Assembly: GCA_965224785.1 (NCBI GenBank)
Contig: OZ245062.1
Span: 2,728,001 to 2,792,000, forward strand
Reading direction: 5' to 3'
DNA: 64,000 bases
Origin: JALSNL01 sp036479585
Lineage (GTDB): Bacteria > Bacteroidota > Ignavibacteria > Ignavibacteriales > Melioribacteraceae
Shown: piece by piece, positions 49,746 to 59,040 of the stretch
Layout: every line of letters begins with the position of its first letter
Numbering within the stretch: position 1 is the first letter of the stretch
Notes under the pieces: model-generated
The model's input: the letters and a program-made list of their open reading frames with translations, nothing else
The model's database searches: none
What the model was told of the DNA's origin: nothing
Position numbers and translations under genes: made by a program

Positions 49746-50243
49746 ATGGCACAAAAATTCTCGTTCGATATTGTTTCTGAAGTTGATTTTCAAGAAATTG
49801 ACAATGCTTTAAATCAATGTAAAAAAGAAGTAATGCAACGGTACGACCTAAAGGATTCCAAGACAACAATTGATTTGAACAAAGCAGATAAAACAATAAA
49901 TATTAATTCGAAAGATGACTATTGTCTTAAAGCATCGGTGGATATACTTCAATCAAAATTTATAAAAAGGAAGATTTCATTAAAGGTAATGGAATTTGGC
50001 GAAGTAGAGCCATCTGGTGGTGGAAGGGTGAAACAAACTATTTCTTTAAAAAACGGAATTTCTAAAGAGAATGCAAAAAAAGTTACAAAGATGATAAAAG
50101 AAATGAAGTTTAAAATAAATGCCCAAATTATGGATGAGCAAGTTCGTGTACAAGGCTCAAAAAAAGATGAGCTTCAATCTGTTATGCAAATGGTAAAAGA
50201 TTCTGATTTGGATTTCCCTATTCAGTTTACTAATTATAAATAA
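49746..50243 (+). CDS. yajQ: YajQ-family protein (possible cyclic-di-GMP or nucleotide binding)
   Basis: A 165-residue cytosolic protein with the YajQ start AQKFSFDIVSEVDFQEIDNALNQCKKEV, the 'RYDLKDSKTTI' segment and the C-terminal 'VRVQGSKKDELQSVMQMVK.SDLDFPIQFTNYK'. YajQ proteins bind nucleotides, and in Xanthomonas a homologue binds c-di-GMP and affects transcription; in this organism the role is unknown. It has its own plus-strand promoter region. Its stop is one base from the stop of the convergent M16 gene. Confidence 0.93.
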   Translation: MAQKFSFDIVSEVDFQEIDNALNQCKKEVMQRYDLKDSKTTIDLNKADKTININSKDDYCLKASVDILQSKFIKRKISLKVMEFGEVEPSGGGRVKQTISLKNGISKENAKKVTKMIKEMKFKINAQIMDEQVRVQGSKKDELQSVMQMVKDSDLDFPIQFTNYK

Positions 50244-50244
50244 T

Positions 50245-51507
50245 TTATTTCGGAATAATATTTAATTCCAAGTAATTTTTTGTTAAATATTTTTTTGCAA
50301 CCTTTTTTAGACTCGTTGTTTCTACATTTTTATATCTTTCCAAATCCATCTTAAATGAATTAGGTTCACTCAGGTTGCAGTTATATTCGTTAATATGGTT
50401 TGTTATTGAACTTAAATTTTGAAGTGAATATATAAAAGATGATTCGTAACTATTTTTGGCACGTTGCACTTCTTTTTCATCAATTCCTTTTTCAACTGCT
50501 TCATTAACTAAAGTTATTATTTCTGATTTTAATATTTCCAATTCAACACCAGGCTTCGCTGTTGCAATTATAAAAAAAGAGCCATTCAACTTAGCTGAAT
50601 ATTGAAAGCATGAAATACTTTGTGCAATTTGTTTTTTATGCACTAACTCTTTGTGCAATCTAGAATTTTTCGAACCAGCAAGTACATCCGCAAGTATATC
50701 CAAAGGAGCATCATCCTCTCCGTATCCTTTGCAAGAATGCCAAACTAAGTAAATTCTAGAAAGTTGAACATTATCTTTATGGACAATCTTTTTATTTTCT
50801 TTTAATTCAACTTTATCAAATTTGATTGATGGGATAATATTTGTACTTGGAATTACTCCAAAATATTTTTCTACAAGTTGTTTTGCATTTGCTTCGTCAA
50901 AGTTTCCACCAATAACTAAACTTGCATTGATAGGAGAATAATAAGTTTTAAAAAAGCTTTTAACATCATCCAACTCAAACTTCTCAATATCTTTCATCCA
51001 ACCTATTGTTGGCCAATGATACGGATGATTTTTTGGAAATAAATTTGAGAACAATAATTCCCAAGCTAAACCATAAGGTTGATTGTCATAGTTTTGTCTT
51101 CGCTCATTCATTACCACATCTTTTTGGTTATCCAATTTTTCTTGAGTTAATGCTTCAAGTAAAAATCCCATTCTGTCTGATTCCAACCAAAGAGCAAGTT
51201 CAAGACTATCTGCAGGGAGAGTTTCATAATAATTTGTTCTATCCATACTTGTAGAACCGTTAAGAGTTCCACCTACTTCTTGGATGTAACTAAAATGTTT
51301 TTCTTTAGGAACATTCTTGGAGCCTTGGAACATCATATGCTCAAACAAATGTGCAAATCCGGTTTTACTTGGATGCTCATTTGCTGAGCCAACCTTATAC
51401 CATAGGTTTACAGCAACTGTTGGAAAGGAATCATTTTTATAAAGTGTAACTTCCAAACCATTTTTAAGTGTGAATTTTTTGTAATCAATATTTAGAATAT
51501 TTTTCAT
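50245..51507 (-). CDS. M16-family zinc peptidase, active type
   Basis: A 420-residue pitrilysin-type peptidase. It has the inverted zinc motif HxxEH (GFAHLFEHMMFQG, about residue 53) and the downstream glutamate in NERRQNYDNQPYG, which is the pattern of active M16 subunits. The C-terminal half keeps the fold but has no zinc site. There is no signal peptide. It follows the phosphodiesterase gene after 11 bases and may be co-transcribed. A non-active homologue lies at 59041-60378. Confidence 0.9.
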   Translation of the reverse strand: MKNILNIDYKKFTLKNGLEVTLYKNDSFPTVAVNLWYKVGSANEHPSKTGFAHLFEHMMFQGSKNVPKEKHFSYIQEVGGTLNGSTSMDRTNYYETLPADSLELALWLESDRMGFLLEALTQEKLDNQKDVVMNERRQNYDNQPYGLAWELLFSNLFPKNHPYHWPTIGWMKDIEKFELDDVKSFFKTYYSPINASLVIGGNFDEANAKQLVEKYFGVIPSTNIIPSIKFDKVELKENKKIVHKDNVQLSRIYLVWHSCKGYGEDDAPLDILADVLAGSKNSRLHKELVHKKQIAQSISCFQYSAKLNGSFFIIATAKPGVELEILKSEIITLVNEAVEKGIDEKEVQRAKNSYESSFIYSLQNLSSITNHINEYNCNLSEPNSFKMDLERYKNVETTSLKKVAKKYLTKNYLELNIIPK

Positions 51508-51518
51508 TGTATTATTTT

Positions 51519-52742
51519 TTATTTTAGAATAAACTCAATTCGCTCCAACCTACCATCAATATTGGCTCTCGGCTCTATGTCGAATATTTTACACAGCATT
51601 GGATAAATATCAATATTCCAAAGTGTTCCAGTTTTATATCCATTTTTAAGATTCGGGCCTTGAGCTATAAAAAGTCCATGCATGTCTGTATGATTGTTAT
51701 CATAACCATGATTACCAGAGACGTTGGCTTTCTTCATTGCATTAAACCATTTACCATTTACTAATGACCATCCTAAATCTGCAACCAAAATTATTGAAGG
51801 AATAAATGGATTTTCTGAATAGTGATAATATTTTGGTAATTCTTTTTTAAGATATGTTTTATAATGATTTTCATTTTTCTTAAGAGTTGTATAAACTTTT
51901 TCAAAATCTTCTTTACTTGGTTCTATAAGAGCAAAAGGTTTTTCTCCTTGCATTGAATATTTGTAACCTACAAGAATATCATCAATATGAACAACTTTGT
52001 TTAAACTAATTTCTGTCATTCCATGATCCGAAACAAAAATTATATTAGTGCTGTCAATTAAATTTATTTTAGAAAGTTCTTCTGTAAAATAACCAACTAA
52101 CAAATCTAGTCTTTTTATTGATTTGTTCACTTCAGTAGAATTTGGACCAAATGCATGACCATAACTATCAGTATCATGAAAATAAAGTGTAATAAAATGT
52201 GGTCTATCTTTTTGCGGAAGTTGTAACCAATTAATTACTCCATCTATTCTTTCTTTGTAAGGTTTGTTGTGCTCATATTTTTTAAAGTAAGTTGGTCGTT
52301 TGCTTTTGTCATTCACTTCCGAACCTGGCCAAAAATAGCTTGCAGTTTTTATTCCATTGCGTTCAGCAGTTTGCCAAAAAGGTTCGCCCAAGTACCACTT
52401 ACTATCTCTTACAGAAACTGTATCGCCTAACCTATATACTTCTTTAGTGAATGGGTTTAAAAATTTATTCGCAATTATTCCGTGATGATCATTATACATT
52501 CCAGTAATTATTGCCCAGTGATTAGGAAAAGTTTTTGAAGGAAATGTTGGACGCAACGAAAGTGCAGTTACTCCATTTGATTTTACTAAATCCAAATTTG
52601 GAGTAATATTTCTATTTGCATAATCCCAACGAAAACCATCAAAGGAAACAAGTATAACATAAGGTTTTGCTTGAGCCGTGATCAATGAAACAAAGAATAT
52701 AGAAAGGTAAAATATATTTTTTATTAGCACTTTGAAGTCCAT
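51519..52742 (-). CDS. ENPP-like alkaline phosphatase-superfamily phosphodiesterase
   Basis: An exported 407-residue enzyme. It has a signal peptide (YLSIFFVSLITAQA), the metal/nucleophile segments ILVSFDGFRWDY and RPTFPSKTFPNHWAI (nucleophile Thr in the T-F-P-N-H context), and zinc ligands HDTDSYGHAFGP, FVSDHGM and GNHGYDN. These match ectonucleotide pyrophosphatase/phosphodiesterases, which cleave nucleotide or lipid phosphodiesters. Substrate cannot be told. It precedes the M16 gene. Confidence 0.88.
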   Translation of the reverse strand: MDFKVLIKNIFYLSIFFVSLITAQAKPYVILVSFDGFRWDYANRNITPNLDLVKSNGVTALSLRPTFPSKTFPNHWAIITGMYNDHHGIIANKFLNPFTKEVYRLGDTVSVRDSKWYLGEPFWQTAERNGIKTASYFWPGSEVNDKSKRPTYFKKYEHNKPYKERIDGVINWLQLPQKDRPHFITLYFHDTDSYGHAFGPNSTEVNKSIKRLDLLVGYFTEELSKINLIDSTNIIFVSDHGMTEISLNKVVHIDDILVGYKYSMQGEKPFALIEPSKEDFEKVYTTLKKNENHYKTYLKKELPKYYHYSENPFIPSIILVADLGWSLVNGKWFNAMKKANVSGNHGYDNNHTDMHGLFIAQGPNLKNGYKTGTLWNIDIYPMLCKIFDIEPRANIDGRLERIEFILK

Positions 52743-52807
52743 TAAATAATGTTTGATAACTAATTCACTTTATAAAAGTAACTTCATTATTTGTGTGCGA
52801 CAAGTTT

Positions 52808-52834
52808 AAAAAAAAGCCGCCCAAATGGACGGCT
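52808..52834 (-). terminator. Intrinsic terminator of the TonB receptor gene
   Basis: On the minus strand AGCCGTCC (52827-52834) pairs with GGGCGGCT (52815-52822), followed by seven T (52808-52814). It is 41 bases after the receptor's stop codon. Confidence 0.85.
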
Positions 52835-52875
52835 AAAAAGCTTCAACAAAATTCAAAAGAATTTGTTAATCTAAC

Positions 52876-55659
52876 TTAGAACATTACACTTATACCTGCA
52901 TTAAATGTTCTTGGTAAACCAAAGAATATTTCAGCATCATCAGCAGCATGTGCTTTACCATTTCCAGTATATGCATTGAAGCGACTATTATCAGTAGCAT
53001 CTTGAACATATATTTCATCAAGTATATTGAACACATGAGCAAATAATTGAAAACTTACACCACTTAATTCTAATGGTAAATTATAAGCACTATGGAAATC
53101 CATAACTGTATAATTAGGAGCTTTCCAACTTTGACTTCTATCATTAGGATTAGTTCTTCCAGTAACATTCCAATTCGAATAATAATCTCTGTAGTGTCTT
53201 ACAATAGCACTTAACGATAATCCTTTTACAGGAAAAGTAGTCGCACTAAATACAAGAGAAGTTTGAGGTTGATCACCCACTTTTAGATTATTTGTATAAA
53301 GATTAAATGTTTTAATAATTTCGGTTCCAGAATCATAACTTTTAAATTCGGCATCAACATCAGAAATATTTTTCCAATCACCAAAAGATGCTACTACGTT
53401 TAAATTCAGTTCTCTTATAGGCATCAAAGCAATTTCAACTTCAACCCCAATATGTCTTTGGTCTAAGCCTTTCAAGAATACAAGAGCTTCTGTACCATCA
53501 AGATTTTGAGTGTTTACCGACAACGATCTATCCAACCATGTTGTATGATAAACATTTGCATTAACTGCCACCTTACCATCAGAAGATTTAAAATTAAGTC
53601 CTGCTTCAAAACTTGCAAATTTTTCATTTTCAGGATTCTCAGCCTTACTACCATCTACATCATTAATTACAGCATCAAAGATTGGGACTTTAGAAACTAA
53701 ACCAGCGTTACTATAAAAACTAAGATTTGATGTTAAACGATAACTTGCACCACCTTTAACTTGGTAACCGAAAATATTATCAGTTTCAGTAAAAACCTCA
53801 TTTCCATCTGCAGCTTTCTTAAAGTGATTTGTATAAGTATAGTTAATTGTTGAAACACCACCAGTACCATAAGCAGTGATATCACCTTCGGTATATTCAC
53901 CTTGAAGAAAACCACCTAACCAACCCACTGTGTTTGTGAAATCAAAAGCAAGCTTGTCTCCAAGACGTTTTTTCTGTTGCTCTGGTGTATCAAAATCATT
54001 ACCAGTATAAAGATAAAACTGACCACCAAGTAAATCACGTACTTGTCTGTAATGATCAATTTCTGCAATTCTAGTATCAACTCCAAAAGATGCTTTGAAG
54101 TTATCTGATACTTTATAAAATGCTTTTGAAATTAGACCATAAGTCCATTGATCATTTCTACTATTTCTTAATATTCCAAGAGATTGTCCATCTTCTTTTG
54201 TTAACTTTGATTTATCGACATAATAATCACCAGCTGCACCGGAGTTCATGGCTATTGTTGTATTCCAATCTCTTGTCCAGGGACTTTGACCATAATAAAA
54301 CTTATAGTTTTCACCACCAACTTTTCCATTTGCATCGAATGAATGAATCTTACCGAAAGCACCTGTACCACCACCATGTCCACCTGACCAATAAGCAGTT
54401 GTGTATAAACTTAAATCATCAGCAAGTACTGAATACCAGTTTAAGTTAACTATAGGTTTATGGAAGAAATTTTCTCTTTCACTAATAAATTCTGAATCAT
54501 ATCTGTCAATTGCACCGCCTTTAGAACTAAAGATTCCGTAAGACCATTGTTGACCAGCATAAGAAGAATTTACGGGAGCCCAGTTTTGGTTAAAAGTTCT
54601 ACCCACTTCTTTAAATTTATTCAATGCACCTTCAGAATAACCAAGTACATTTTTTGCATAGTCATGGCTATAAGCTGCAGCATTTTGTCTATAAAGATTT
54701 TGACCATGTCTTTGTGGAGCACCTAAAGCATATAGTTCAACTCTATTACTAGCATTAATATTATAGCTAGCACCAAAGTAATAAGCCATAGCATCAGTCC
54801 AGGCTTTATCAATTAAACCATTACCTTGTTTTTTAACTAGAACTGCACTAACAGCAAACTTATCATCAATTACACCTGAGTTAACAGCTATAGTTGATTT
54901 AAAAAATCCATCATTACCAATTTCTTGTTTAAATTTACCACCAAAAGAAGCAGCAGTAGGATCTGTAATAACGTTCATTGTTCCACCAACAGATGCAACA
55001 GCTAAGTTAACCGCACTTAGACCTCTTTGTATTTGCATTGAAGAAACTGCATCTCCAACACCATCCCAGTTAGACCAATAAACCCAACCATTTTCCATAT
55101 CATTAACAGGTACACCGTTAATCATAATAGCTATATTACGTTGGTTGAAACCACGCATATTCACTCTTGCATCACCAGCACCCCCACCTTGTTGAGTTGC
55201 ATAAACACTTGGAGTAGTATTAAGAACCATAGGTACATCTTGCGATCCTAACTTAAATTCAACTTCTTTTTTATCAATATTAGTAAATGCTACAGGAGTT
55301 TCACGTTCTCTTGCTCTATCAGCAATTACTTCAACACTCAATGAGAACGCATAATCCTTAAGTTCAAAATCGAGATCCATATTATTAGTTACATTAACGT
55401 TAAGAAGTTGTGCCGCTTCAAAACCAATATAGCTACAAACAATTGTATAACTACCTTCAGGTACTTTGAATTCGTAATTTCCGTTAACATCTGCAGCAGC
55501 ACCAATTGCTAAGCCTTTAACGTAAACGTTGGCTCCAATTAATTCTTCTCCAGTTTGTTGACTCGTTACCTTACCTGAAACTTTATAAGTCTTTTGGGCA
55601 AAGACGAAAGAACTTACTAATAATAAAATCAGTAAGGTCAATTTGTACATTTTACTCAT
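52876..55659 (-). CDS. TonB-dependent outer-membrane receptor with carboxypeptidase-regulatory N-domain
   Basis: A 927-residue outer-membrane transporter. A signal peptide (LTLLILLLVSSFVFAQ) is followed by a carboxypeptidase-D regulatory-like domain (about 22-105; SGKVTSQQTGEELIGANVYV), a plug domain (about 113-240; with 'MRGFNQRNIAIMINGVPVNDM' features) and a beta-barrel to the C-terminal phenylalanine. The SusC-like class typically takes up oligosaccharides or siderophores, but no SusD partner or degradative enzyme is adjacent, so the ligand is open. It has its own promoter region and terminator. Confidence 0.92.
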   Translation of the reverse strand: MSKMYKLTLLILLLVSSFVFAQKTYKVSGKVTSQQTGEELIGANVYVKGLAIGAAADVNGNYEFKVPEGSYTIVCSYIGFEAAQLLNVNVTNNMDLDFELKDYAFSLSVEVIADRARERETPVAFTNIDKKEVEFKLGSQDVPMVLNTTPSVYATQQGGGAGDARVNMRGFNQRNIAIMINGVPVNDMENGWVYWSNWDGVGDAVSSMQIQRGLSAVNLAVASVGGTMNVITDPTAASFGGKFKQEIGNDGFFKSTIAVNSGVIDDKFAVSAVLVKKQGNGLIDKAWTDAMAYYFGASYNINASNRVELYALGAPQRHGQNLYRQNAAAYSHDYAKNVLGYSEGALNKFKEVGRTFNQNWAPVNSSYAGQQWSYGIFSSKGGAIDRYDSEFISERENFFHKPIVNLNWYSVLADDLSLYTTAYWSGGHGGGTGAFGKIHSFDANGKVGGENYKFYYGQSPWTRDWNTTIAMNSGAAGDYYVDKSKLTKEDGQSLGILRNSRNDQWTYGLISKAFYKVSDNFKASFGVDTRIAEIDHYRQVRDLLGGQFYLYTGNDFDTPEQQKKRLGDKLAFDFTNTVGWLGGFLQGEYTEGDITAYGTGGVSTINYTYTNHFKKAADGNEVFTETDNIFGYQVKGGASYRLTSNLSFYSNAGLVSKVPIFDAVINDVDGSKAENPENEKFASFEAGLNFKSSDGKVAVNANVYHTTWLDRSLSVNTQNLDGTEALVFLKGLDQRHIGVEVEIALMPIRELNLNVVASFGDWKNISDVDAEFKSYDSGTEIIKTFNLYTNNLKVGDQPQTSLVFSATTFPVKGLSLSAIVRHYRDYYSNWNVTGRTNPNDRSQSWKAPNYTVMDFHSAYNLPLELSGVSFQLFAHVFNILDEIYVQDATDNSRFNAYTGNGKAHAADDAEIFFGLPRTFNAGISVMF

Positions 55660-56026
55660 AGAGCTTTCCTCTTTTTTTATTGAAAAAAATTGTGATTATT
55701 TTATCCCCAAATTATAGTTAAATCTATTTGTATCCACAAACTTGTTCTCAGATTTAACAAAAAATTAACATCAGAATATTTAATAAGTTAATAGTTAATT
55801 TCCATTGAACATTATAATATATGAAATCATTTTAACTTGTAAAAAGAAAAAATTTTGTCATCTTCTTTGATTAAAATCAAATAGAATATATACTCTTGTT
55901 TTTAATTATGTATCTCGTTATTTTATAAAAAGTTAATTAAAATACTTAAGGTTAAAGTTTAACTGAACAATATGTAAAATAATTTTTATTTTAATACACT
56001 TCTCTCAAAAATTTTGTAAGGTACAC
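55660..56026. promoter_or_regulatory. Divergent promoter region between the TonB receptor and kdsC
   Basis: This 367-base gap separates two divergent genes. It contains a perfect TTGAT-TAAA-ATCAA site (55867-55880, listed separately) and several AT-rich blocks suitable for promoters. I cannot place either start with confidence. Confidence 0.5.
55866..55881. promoter_or_regulatory. Perfect FNR/CRP-type palindrome
   Basis: TTTGATTAAAATCAAA is a perfect 16-base palindrome containing TTGATnnnnATCAA, the consensus of FNR-type anaerobic regulators. It lies 207 bases from the receptor start and 146 bases upstream of kdsC. An FCB-lineage regulator may not use the same consensus. Confidence 0.4.
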
Positions 56027-56533
56027 TTGAAAAAATCACAATCAAATTCTCAAAAAGTAAAAATTGGCAAAATTAAGTTAGTAATCTCCGATGTTGATGG
56101 AGTTCTTACTGACGGTGGACTTTATTATACAAGTGATGGAATGGTAATGAAAAAGTTTAATGTTAAAGATGGAATGGGAGTATTACTTCTAAGAGAAGCT
56201 GGAATTAAAAATGCAATTATAACAACTGCTACTTCGGAACTAATGAAAAAAAGAGCCGAAGCATTAAAAATTGAGCATTATTATTCTGGCATTTGGGATA
56301 AAGAAAATAAGCTAAAAGAAATTTGTAAATTAGAAAATATTCTTCTGGAAAATGTTGCCTTTATTGGCGATGATGTTAATGACCTTGGTATTATTAGGGA
56401 AGCTGGCTTTTCTGTTTGCCCAATTGATTCAGTTGAGAAAGTAAAACAAGCTGTTGATGTTATTCTAACCAAAAAAGGTGGGGAAGGTGTTTTTAGAGAA
56501 CTTGCTGAATTAGTTTTATCTTCCGAAGAATGA
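56027..56533 (+). CDS. kdsC: 3-deoxy-D-manno-octulosonate 8-phosphate phosphatase
   Basis: HAD-superfamily phosphatase (168 residues) that makes KDO for lipopolysaccharide. It has the catalytic motif VISDVDGVLTDGG (Asp nucleophile and Asp+2), the TTATSELMKKRAE element (motif II/III), and the acidic motif IGDDVNDLG. The start is a TTG at 56027-56029 with AAGG upstream; no in-frame ATG fits before the fold. It reads away from the TonB receptor. No other KDO genes are adjacent. Confidence 0.92.
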   Translation: MKKSQSNSQKVKIGKIKLVISDVDGVLTDGGLYYTSDGMVMKKFNVKDGMGVLLLREAGIKNAIITTATSELMKKRAEALKIEHYYSGIWDKENKLKEICKLENILLENVAFIGDDVNDLGIIREAGFSVCPIDSVEKVKQAVDVILTKKGGEGVFRELAELVLSSEE

Positions 56534-56908
56534 GACTAATATTGCTCAGAAGAAAATTGAATACTTTAATAAAAACTTTCTAATACGCGGAACATTTCCT
56601 TTTTCCAAAAAACTGAACGTACAAATCGTAGGAATATACAAGTAGCAAAAGTTAAAATACTATAACTAAAAATAGTTAAACGCCTTTCATAATAATCTCG
56701 GAAAATTCTTTCTTCTAGAGATTTAGCTGTTGTTTATCAAAAAGATTTTACACGCTAACTTGCTAGATTATAAAAGGTTACAGTAAGCTTGCTAGTGTAT
56801 ATCCATAGGTAATAACATTATACCTAAAATTGCTATTACTTAAAAAAATCATTAAGTTTGAAGTATCTATGTACTGTTTTTAAACTTAATCTAATAAAGA
56901 GGCTCCTA
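56534..56908. other. Intergenic region upstream of the triple-OmpA gene
   Basis: 375 bases without a gene. It contains two CTTGCTAG direct repeats (56759-56766 and 56788-56795, 29 bp apart) and a GGTAATAACATTATACC partial dyad (about 56807-56823), both in the likely promoter region. The plus-strand frame at 56858-56908 is only an extension of the gene, not used by the better start. Confidence 0.4.
56759..56795 (+). promoter_or_regulatory. CTTGCTAG direct repeats upstream of the OmpA gene
   Basis: Two identical CTTGCTAG octamers 29 bp apart (start to start), 114-150 bases upstream of the start codon. Their spacing is close to three helix turns. They may be binding sites for a regulator or chance repeats. 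Confidence 0.25.
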
Positions 56909-58945
56909 ATGAAAAAACTATTAACAATTTTGTTAATGTTAATTACAATTACAACGTTTGCACAAGAAAATGATGATAGTGTTTATGTCTATAAGTCTGG
57001 ATGGAATTTAAGTCTTAGTGGAACTTACCCGAGATATATGGCTGTTTCATTTCCTACAATTGCAAACCATAAAAATTATGGTGCATCTATTTCACTTGGT
57101 TATGATGTATCGGAACACATTGGTTTTAGATTGTTAGGGAATTTTATTTCTTTGGATTCGTATATACTCCAAACTGGGCAAAATGGTGCTGCTGTTGAGG
57201 ATCATAATATTATGAACCAATTATCATTAAACCTTGATGTTATATATAAACTTTTACCTTGTGAACGTTTTATTCCGTATGTAATGCTTGGTTATGGCTA
57301 CACAAATTTTGAATCTGATAATGGCTACTTAGACAGATTTGGTGTTACTGGAAGACAAAATGGCTATCAGTTAAGATTTGGTGGTGGTCTTGAGTGGCGA
57401 TTTTCTGATGATTTAAGTTTTAAGATTGAAGGTGATTATGCAACAGCTTCAAATAATAGAATTGATGGTAACGACCATATAAATGAAACAAAAGGACTTC
57501 TAAGAAGTAATGGAGATACCTATATGACTGCTGATCTAGGAGTTATTTGGTATTTCTCTAGAGGAGATCGTTCAACTATTTGTGAACCTTATGGTATTAG
57601 AGAAGTTGAAGTAGTTAAAGAAATTGAAGTTCAAACAATTGATACAGTATATGTTGATAAAATTATTGAAAAAGCCGTTACAAAACGTGAAGCGTTTGTA
57701 TTGGAAAATGTCAAATTTAAATTTGACAAAGATATTCTTACAACTGAATCAAAAATGATTTTAGATAGAGTAGCAACAGTATTAAATAGATTCCCTGAAG
57801 AAGGCATTGAGATACTTGGACATACAGACAATATTGGTGATGACCTTTACAATATGGATCTTTCTGAAAGAAGAGCAGTTTCTGTTAAGAACTATTTAAT
57901 AAGTCAAGGTGTTGATGGAAATAGATTGTACCCAGCTGGATGCGGTGAAAGAAAACCTGTGGTTGAAAATACTTCAGCTATAGGAAGAGCAATTAACAGA
58001 CGTATTGAGTTTAGCATTTATGATGGAGTTACAAGTGCTTGCCCTAAGTATGAGACTCAATCTGAAAGAAATGGAGCGAATATAAACGATGCAATTTCTA
58101 ATGGTGAAGCATTAGTTTTAGAAGGTGTTCATTTCAAATTTAATAGTGATGAACTTACAAGTGAATCAACAACTATATTAGCAAATGCAGCAAGTGTTTT
58201 AAGTCAATACCCAAATGCTCCTATAGAGATTCACGGACATACTGATAGCATTGGCGATGAAGCATACAATAAAGATCTATCGCTAAGAAGAGCAATTTCA
58301 GTTAAGAACTATTTAGCTTCAAAAGGAATTGCTAAAAGTAGAATGTCAACTTATGGTCACGGTGAAGGAATGCCAATTGATGATAACGGCACAGCTTATG
58401 GTAGAGCAAGAAACAGAAGAATGGAATTTAAATTGACTGGTGGTTATGAAGGTGTAGAAAACACAAGCGGAAGTAGTACTATTTATGAAGAAAGTTCAAC
58501 AGTTGGTAAAACTGTTACTGAAACAACTACAGAAACTGTAATTGAAGAAGCCTCTTCTTCTCTTTCTGCAGAAGCCAAAAAAATGGAAGCACAATTGCTT
58601 AGTGATGATAAATTTGTACTCAACAATTTAAACTTTGTTTTTGACAAAGATATTTTGGTTGAGAAATCAAAACAAATTTTATTTGATGCGACAAGTGTAC
58701 TAAAGAAACACTCAAATATTAGTGTTAGAATTGAAGGACATACTGATAACATTGGAGCAGACGACTATAATCAATATCTTTCAATAATGAGATCAAATGC
58801 TGTGAAAAGATATTTGATTGAAAATGGAATTTCTAAATCAAGATTAACAACTAAAGGTTTTGGTGAAAAAAATCCTATTGCAACTAATAAAACTAGTGCC
58901 GGTAGAGCATTAAATAGAAGGATTGAGTTTAATGTTGTAAGATAA
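56909..58945 (+). CDS. OmpA-type outer-membrane protein with three OmpA domains
   Basis: A 678-residue outer-membrane protein. The chosen ATG (56909) follows AGAGG; the frame upstream to 56858 begins at TTG. Signal peptide KKLLTILLMLITITTFAQ; an eight-stranded barrel-like domain (about 20-230); then three OmpA-C/peptidoglycan-binding domains at about 265-375, 400-510 and 565-678. Each shows the GHTD(N/S)IG motif (Asp) and NRRIEF or NRRMEF, which mark peptidoglycan-binding OmpA-like folds. Normal OmpA has one such domain. It probably fixes the outer membrane to the cell wall. Confidence 0.93.
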   Translation: MKKLLTILLMLITITTFAQENDDSVYVYKSGWNLSLSGTYPRYMAVSFPTIANHKNYGASISLGYDVSEHIGFRLLGNFISLDSYILQTGQNGAAVEDHNIMNQLSLNLDVIYKLLPCERFIPYVMLGYGYTNFESDNGYLDRFGVTGRQNGYQLRFGGGLEWRFSDDLSFKIEGDYATASNNRIDGNDHINETKGLLRSNGDTYMTADLGVIWYFSRGDRSTICEPYGIREVEVVKEIEVQTIDTVYVDKIIEKAVTKREAFVLENVKFKFDKDILTTESKMILDRVATVLNRFPEEGIEILGHTDNIGDDLYNMDLSERRAVSVKNYLISQGVDGNRLYPAGCGERKPVVENTSAIGRAINRRIEFSIYDGVTSACPKYETQSERNGANINDAISNGEALVLEGVHFKFNSDELTSESTTILANAASVLSQYPNAPIEIHGHTDSIGDEAYNKDLSLRRAISVKNYLASKGIAKSRMSTYGHGEGMPIDDNGTAYGRARNRRMEFKLTGGYEGVENTSGSSTIYEESSTVGKTVTETTTETVIEEASSSLSAEAKKMEAQLLSDDKFVLNNLNFVFDKDILVEKSKQILFDATSVLKKHSNISVRIEGHTDNIGADDYNQYLSIMRSNAVKRYLIENGISKSRLTTKGFGEKNPIATNKTSAGRALNRRIEFNVVR

Positions 58946-58978
58946 ATTTTATGTAATATCTACCAAACACATTTCTTA

Positions 58979-59018
58979 AAAAATCCCTATTTTGTTTTAC
59001 ATTATAGGGATTTTTTTT
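58979..59018 (+). terminator. Intrinsic terminator after the OmpA gene
   Basis: AAATCCCTAT (58981-58990) pairs with ATAGGGATTT (59004-59013) over a 13-base loop and is followed by a run of T's to 59018. It lies between the OmpA gene and the M16 gene. Confidence 0.85.
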
Positions 59019-59040
59019 AACCACACAATTAAATTATACC

